This document shows, piece by piece, positions 5,595 to 9,441 of a DNA stretch of 9,441 bases. The notes below the pieces were generated by a model, which made no database searches, had not been told where the DNA came from, and saw nothing but the letters and a program-made list of their open reading frames with translations. Source of the DNA: Intestinibacter sp. (GTDB taxonomy: Bacteria > Bacillota > Clostridia > Peptostreptococcales > Peptostreptococcaceae); NCBI RefSeq assembly GCF_022780145.1, contig NZ_JALEXO010000320.1:1-9441 (forward strand). The letters run 5' to 3'. The stretch's first letter is position 1. The number at the start of each line of letters is the position of its first letter. The translations under genes and the position numbers were made by a program.

Positions 5595-6392
5595 ATGATT
5601 AATTTTATAAAGAGTAAAGATAACGACAAGGTCAAATATACAAAGCCTCTACTAAAAACTAAAGGTAGAAATAAAGAGAAGAAATTTATAATCGAAGGAT
5701 ATAGAATTTTGACTCTAGCATTAGAATGTGATGCCCATTTAGAATATGTTTTTATAAATGAAGACTTTGAAAAGAAACAAGAGCATAAATCGTTTTTAAC
5801 TTTATTAGAAAACAAAGGCATAAGAATATACAAAACTACTAATAAAATCTTCTTAGAAATGGTAGACACAGAAAATACACAGGGAATTTTAGGCGTATTA
5901 AAGTATAAAGAGAGAGATTTGGTAAATAATATAAGTAAAGATAATAAGTTTGTTTTAATTTTAGATAGGATACAAGACCCTGGCAATATGGGAACTATAA
6001 TAAGAACTGCCGATAGTGCTGGTGTAGATGCTATCATACTTCTAAAGGGATGCGTTGATATTTATAATCCAAAGGTAATTAGATCTACTATGGGTTCTAT
6101 ATTTGATATGAATATAATTCACGCTACTCAGGATGAGACAGTAGATTTTTTGAAGCAAAATGGATTTAATATAGTATCTAGCTATCTACAGACAGATAAT
6201 TACTACCATGAGACTAATTACGAAGGCAAGATTGCATTAGTAATAGGAAATGAAGCGAATGGCATTAACGATGATTTAATTTCTAAGTCAGATAAGCTAA
6301 TAAAGATTCCTATATATGGGAAGGCAGAGTCTTTAAATGCAGCAATAAGCGCTGCTATACTGATGTATGAGATCAAAAAATATTTAATTTAA
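5595..6392 (+). CDS. rlmP: SpoU/TrmH-family 23S rRNA 2'-O-ribose methyltransferase, YsgA/RlmP type
   Basis: The 265-residue protein has an N-terminal substrate-binding domain of L30e-like type (about 27-103, starting KKFIIEGYRIL) and a C-terminal SPOUT knotted methyltransferase domain. Motif 1 is LDRIQDPGNMGTIIRTADSAG-like at 123-143 (N131, R137). Motif 2 is ALVIGNEANGI (214-224), and motif 3 is IPIYGKAESLNAAISAA (238-254), forming the SAM-binding knot. B. subtilis ysgA lies just upstream of pheST as here; its product RlmP has been reported to methylate a ribose in 23S rRNA (Gm2553). Synteny favours that assignment, but RlmB or TrmH-type specificity cannot be excluded from sequence alone. AGGAGG (5585-5590) precedes the ATG by 4 bases. 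It is last in the ktrB-ktrA operon, and no terminator separates it from the pheST leader. Confidence 0.85.
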   Translation: MINFIKSKDNDKVKYTKPLLKTKGRNKEKKFIIEGYRILTLALECDAHLEYVFINEDFEKKQEHKSFLTLLENKGIRIYKTTNKIFLEMVDTENTQGILGVLKYKERDLVNNISKDNKFVLILDRIQDPGNMGTIIRTADSAGVDAIILLKGCVDIYNPKVIRSTMGSIFDMNIIHATQDETVDFLKQNGFNIVSSYLQTDNYYHETNYEGKIALVIGNEANGINDDLISKSDKLIKIPIYGKAESLNAAISAAILMYEIKKYLI

Positions 6393-6396
6393 TATG

Positions 6397-6425
6397 TTGA
6401 AAGCCAAAAATACATATGTTATAAT
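6397..6425 (+). promoter_or_regulatory. Extended -10 promoter of pheST
   Basis: TTGAAA (6397-6402), 17-base spacer and TATAAT (6420-6425), with TG at 6417-6418 giving an extended -10. Transcription should start near 6432. The -35 begins only 5 bases after the methyltransferase stop codon. Confidence 0.92.
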
Positions 6426-6469
6426 GAGTTGTATCATGAAAACGTGAGATATTTTCAAATAAATACCAA

Positions 6470-6717
6470 AAGTTGCGATGAAGGAGAAAAGTATTTTAAA
6501 TAATTCTATACAGAGAATAATACCAAGGCTGAGAGTATTACATAGATAGTTTAAAGGAAGTTCGCTCTGGAGCATTGAAGTTGAAATTATAGTAGGCTTT
6601 GACGTTTGAAACGCGTTAAGTTTCTTCGAGTGGTTTATAGACTTTTGTTTATAAGCTACTAGGGTGGTACCGCGAAATAATAGCTTTCGTCCCTAGCTGG
6701 GATGAAGGCTTTTTTTA
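6470..6717 (+). promoter_or_regulatory. T-box riboswitch sensing uncharged tRNA-Phe
   Basis: The hallmark T-box sequence AGGGTGGTACCGCG lies at 6661-6674, with TGGT (6665-6668) able to pair with the tRNA acceptor end. Stem I starts with CGATG (6476-6480) pairing CATTG (6573-6577), contains AGTA (6490-6493) opposite GAA (6557-6559) as in specifier loops, an AGAGA bulge (6512-6516) and a distal stem TAATAC/GTATTA (6518-6523, 6535-6540). The specifier is most likely TTC (6561-6563), matching phenylalanine and the downstream gene. GAAAC/GTTTC (6608-6624) and TTATA/TATAA (6635-6654) form stems II and III. The antiterminator pairs CTAGGG (6659-6664) with CCCTAG (6691-6696), excluding the terminator. 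Uncharged tRNA-Phe would stabilise the antiterminator and switch pheST on. Confidence 0.95.
6682..6716 (+). terminator. T-box-controlled terminator before pheS
   Basis: A 12-base-pair stem joins 6682-6693 to 6699-6710 (AGCTTTCGTCCC with GGGATGAAGGCT, two G-U pairs) with a 5-base loop and a T-tract 6710-6716. CCC at 6691-6693 is shared with the antiterminator, so the two structures compete. Confidence 0.95.
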
Positions 6718-6771
6718 TTTAGAAAAATAATTAGAATTTTAATAATAAAATTTGGAAAGGGTGAAATAAAC

Positions 6772-7794
6772 GTGAAAGAACAATTACTTAATTTAAAAGA
6801 AGCTGCTTTACAAGATATAAAAGCTACTTCTGCTATGGAAGAATTAGATAGCACAAGAGTAAAATATTTAGGGAAAAAAGGTGAATTAACTAAATTATTA
6901 AAAGGTATGGGTAAATTATCTTCAGAAGAAAGACCAGTTGTAGGTAAGATTGCCAATGAAGTAAGAGAAGCTATAGAAACATCAATAAACGATAAGAGAG
7001 CAGATCTTAAAAAGGCAGAACGAGAAGCTAAATTACAATCAGAAGTTATAGATGTAACTATGCCAGGGAAAACTTTCAATGTAGGTAAAAAACATCCAAT
7101 AACTCAAATAATAGACGAAGTTGCAGAAATATTTATGGGAATCGGATTTTCAGTAGTTGAAGGGCCAGAAGTTGAAACAGTAGAAAACAACTTCGATGCA
7201 TTAAATGCACCAAAAGACCATCCATCAAGAGATATGACTGATACATTCTACTTCAACGAAGAATTATTACTTAGAACTCAAACATCTCCAGTTCAAATAA
7301 GAACAATGAGAAGCCAAGAGTTACCAATAAAAATAATATCTCCAGGTAGATGCTTCAGAAATGACTCATTAGATGCAACACATTCACCAATGTTCCATCA
7401 AATAGAAGGATTAGTAGTAGGTAAAGATATAACAATGGCTCAATTCAAAGGAACTGTAGAAACTTTCGTTAAGAAGTTATTCGGTGAAAATACTAAGACT
7501 AAATTTAGACCACATAACTTCCCATTCACAGAACCAAGTGCAGAAGTTGATGTTAGTTGCTTCAAATGCGGTGGTAAAGGATGTCCAATGTGTAAAGGTG
7601 AAGGTTGGATAGAAATATTAGGTTCAGGTATGGTACATCCAAACGTACTTAGAAACTGTGGAATAGACCCTGAAGTTTATTCTGGATTTGCTTTTGGTAT
7701 GGGTGTTGAAAGACTTGCAATGCTTAAATACGAAATAGACGATATAAGACTTTTAGTTGAGAATGATATAAGATTCTTAGATCAATTTAAATAG
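6772..7794 (+). CDS. pheS: Phenylalanyl-tRNA synthetase, alpha subunit
   Basis: PheS is the catalytic subunit of the (alpha-beta)2 class II enzyme that attaches phenylalanine to tRNA-Phe in the cytoplasm. The 340 residues comprise an N-terminal coiled coil (about 1-90, rich in Lys/Glu/Leu) that contacts tRNA, then the catalytic domain. Motif 1 lies near GFSVVEGPEVE (125-135), motif 2 includes GRCFRNDSLDATHSPMFHQ (192-210), and FPFTEPSAEVDV (250-261) follows. Motif 3 is GFAFGMGVERLAML (305-318) with R314. Four cysteines in CFKCGGKGCPMC (263-274) form a knuckle common in Gram-positive PheS. Translation starts at GTG 6772, 7 bases after AAAGGGTGA. It is controlled by the T-box leader and followed after 85 bases by pheT. 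Length is normal. Confidence 0.97.
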   Translation: MKEQLLNLKEAALQDIKATSAMEELDSTRVKYLGKKGELTKLLKGMGKLSSEERPVVGKIANEVREAIETSINDKRADLKKAEREAKLQSEVIDVTMPGKTFNVGKKHPITQIIDEVAEIFMGIGFSVVEGPEVETVENNFDALNAPKDHPSRDMTDTFYFNEELLLRTQTSPVQIRTMRSQELPIKIISPGRCFRNDSLDATHSPMFHQIEGLVVGKDITMAQFKGTVETFVKKLFGENTKTKFRPHNFPFTEPSAEVDVSCFKCGGKGCPMCKGEGWIEILGSGMVHPNVLRNCGIDPEVYSGFAFGMGVERLAMLKYEIDDIRLLVENDIRFLDQFK

Positions 7795-7879
7795 GATTTA
7801 TTTTAAGTAGAAGATTTTATAAGAAAATTCGATATAGATTTAAACAATATAAATTGAAATAGAAATTAGGAGGAATAAA

Positions 7880-9441
7880 ATGTTAGTACCTGTAAAATGG
7901 CTTAAAGATTACGTTGATATAGATATGGATTCAGTTACATTCGCTGATATGATGACAATGACAGGAACAAAAACTGAAACTGTAGAATTCTTTGGAGAAG
8001 GAATAGAAAATGTAGTAGTTGGAAAAATAGTAGAATTAAAACAACATCCAAATGCTGACAAATTAGTAGTTGGTCAAGTAGACATTGGAAATGGAAAAAC
8101 AGTTCAAATATGCACAGGAGCTCCAAATGTACACGAAGGAGATGTAATTCCAGTAGCATTAGATAACTCTAAATTACCAGGAGGAGTTGAAATACATACT
8201 TCTGAATTAAGAGGTGTATTATCAGAAGGTATGATGTGTTCTGCTAAGGAATTAGGAATAGATGAATTTTATGTAGCAGACGAAAGTAAAAACGGTATAT
8301 ACTTATTAAATGATTTTGAAGGTATGGATTTAGGAAAAGACATCAAAGAAGCATTAGGTTTATACGATGCAGTTATAGACTTCGAATTAACTGCTAATAG
8401 ACCTGACTGTAGATCTATGATAGGTATAGCTAGAGAAGCAGCTGTAACTATAGGCAAAAAAATAAAATATCCAGAAATCACAGTAAAAGAATGTGACGAA
8501 GAAATAGATTTTGATGTTAAGGTTGAAAATCCAGACTTATGTATGAGATATGGAGCTAGAATAGTTAAAGACGTTAAAATAGGACCATCTCCATACTGGA
8601 TGCAAAGAAGATTAATAGAAGCAGGGGTTAGACCAATAAATAACATAGTTGATATAACAAACTTCGTAATGCTTGAATATGGTCAACCACTACATGCTTT
8701 CGATTTAAACCAAGTTCCAACAGGAAAAATAGTAGTAAGAACTGCAAAAGAAGGAGAAAAATTCACTACACTAGATAACGTAGAAAGAACATTAGATGAT
8801 CAAATGCTAGTTATAACTGACGGTGAAAAATCTATAGGTCTAGCTGGTGTAATGGGTGGTTTAAACTCAGAAATAACAGATGAAACTACAGACGTTTTAT
8901 TCGAAGGAGCAGCCTTCAATGCTGAAAATATAAGAAGAACTTCTAAGAAATTAGGACTTAGAACAGAAGCTTCAGGAAGATACGAAAAAGGTGTTGCTAC
9001 AGAAACTTCAAAAACTGGTGTTGAAAGAGCATGCCAATTAGTTGAAATGCTAGGATGTGGACGTGTTCTTAAAGGAATAGCAGAAGATTACCCAACTAAA
9101 CAAGAAAAAGTAGTATTAAACGTAAATCCATCTAGAATAATTAAAAACATAGGTGCTCCTATAACTTTAGATGAATTCGTTAAAATACTAGAAGACTTAG
9201 AATTTAAATGCGATTTAAAATCACCAGAAGAAATAGAAATAGAAGTTCCAGACTACAGATTAGATATGGAACAAGAAGCTGACGTATACGAAGAAATAGC
9301 TAGAATATACGGTTTCGATAAAATACCTTCAGCTCAATTAGAAGGAAACGCAACTGCTGGTGTATAAACTGATAGACAAAAATTTTTGGATAAGATAAAA
9401 GTTACTGCAACTAGTTTAGGTTTATTTGTATTATTAACTTA
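7880..9441 (+). CDS. pheT: Phenylalanyl-tRNA synthetase, beta subunit, N-terminal part; in-frame stop, runs off window
   Basis: PheT is the tRNA-binding and editing subunit partnered with PheS; the family is about 790-810 residues. Visible domains are the tRNA-binding OB fold (about 40-150, with VVGKIVELKQHPNADKL), the DFELTANRPDC junction (167-177), the B3/B4 editing module (about 215-390, with RPINNIVDITNFVMLEYGQP, LAGVMGG and GRYEKGV) and most of B5 (about 410-485, acidic residues in DYRLDMEQEADVYEEIARIY). The frame meets TAA at 9365-9367 after residue 495, yet beyond it the same frame reads TDRQKFLDKIKVTATSLGL, normal PheT sequence. So there is a point nonsense change, not a natural end. 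PheT is essential, so a sequence error near the window edge is the simplest explanation; a truncated or degenerate copy is the alternative. AGGAGG (7868-7873) lies 6 bases before the ATG. Confidence 0.9.
9365..9367 (+). other. In-frame TAA interrupting pheT
   Basis: The conserved PheT context is GNATAGV followed by a Lys and then TDRQ in related proteins as I recall them. Here the Lys position is TAA, one A-to-T change from AAA. Reading continues in the same frame without an indel for 24 more codons to the window end. Confidence 0.75.

Noticed and set aside
5579..6037. Minus-strand open frame opposite the methyltransferase gene
   Set aside because: It overlaps conserved SpoU-family coding sequence, lacks a ribosome site and resembles no family; it is an antisense shadow.
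7558..7596. Four-cysteine cluster in PheS as an unusual zinc insertion
   Set aside because: Such a CxxC...CxxC knuckle is common in PheS of Gram-positive bacteria and is not novel.
7795..7879. Terminator or regulatory RNA between pheS and pheT
   Set aside because: The 85-base gap is AT-rich with no stable stem followed by a T-run; only the pheT ribosome site is recognisable.
1..9441. Mobile element, CRISPR array, phage or defence genes
   Set aside because: No transposase, integrase, direct-repeat array or attachment-like repeats were seen; the window is core housekeeping sequence.

Overview
The window is AT-rich, with strong AGGAGG ribosome sites, AGA/ATA-rich codon use and leader-RNA attenuators, all typical of a low-GC Firmicute. 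The gene order (thrS, an FtsH-like protease, infC-rpmI-rplT, ktrB-ktrA, an rRNA methyltransferase, pheS-pheT) and the protein sequences suggest a clostridial member of the Peptostreptococcaceae, related to Clostridioides, Paraclostridium or Romboutsia. That placement is inference from recall, not a search.

Layout. Positions 1-105 are the last codons of threonyl-tRNA synthetase. A terminator that works on both strands (134-185) separates it from a convergent minus-strand gene (194-1597) for a short FtsH-family AAA+ zinc protease without membrane segments. A gene-free AT-rich stretch follows, with one perfect 15-base palindrome. A consensus promoter (1915-1943) then drives a structured leader ending in an intrinsic terminator (2074-2101). 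The leader can fold into a competing antiterminator and looks like the L20-responsive leader of Firmicute infC operons. The operon encodes IF3 (from an ATT start codon), L35 and L20, and ends at the terminator 3360-3387.

A second promoter (3423-3451) starts a tight operon of ktrB (TTG start), ktrA and a SpoU-family 23S rRNA methyltransferase of the YsgA/RlmP type. Immediately after the methyltransferase stop codon, an extended -10 promoter (6397-6425) begins a tRNA-Phe-sensing T-box leader (about 6470-6717) with a UUC specifier and the hallmark AGGGTGGTACCGCG. It controls pheS and pheT. PheT runs to the window edge and carries an in-frame TAA at 9365-9367, with clear PheT homology continuing in the same frame beyond it.

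The theme is translation: tRNA charging (thrS, pheST), initiation (IF3), large-subunit proteins (L35, L20) and rRNA methylation. Potassium uptake (KtrAB) and one protease are interspersed. Three layers of regulation are visible: an attenuator for L20 feedback, a rare start codon for IF3 feedback, and a T-box for phenylalanine supply. I found no mobile element, CRISPR array or evident new system. The items most worth checking are the interrupted pheT end, the FtsH paralogue without membrane segments, and the detailed leader architecture.
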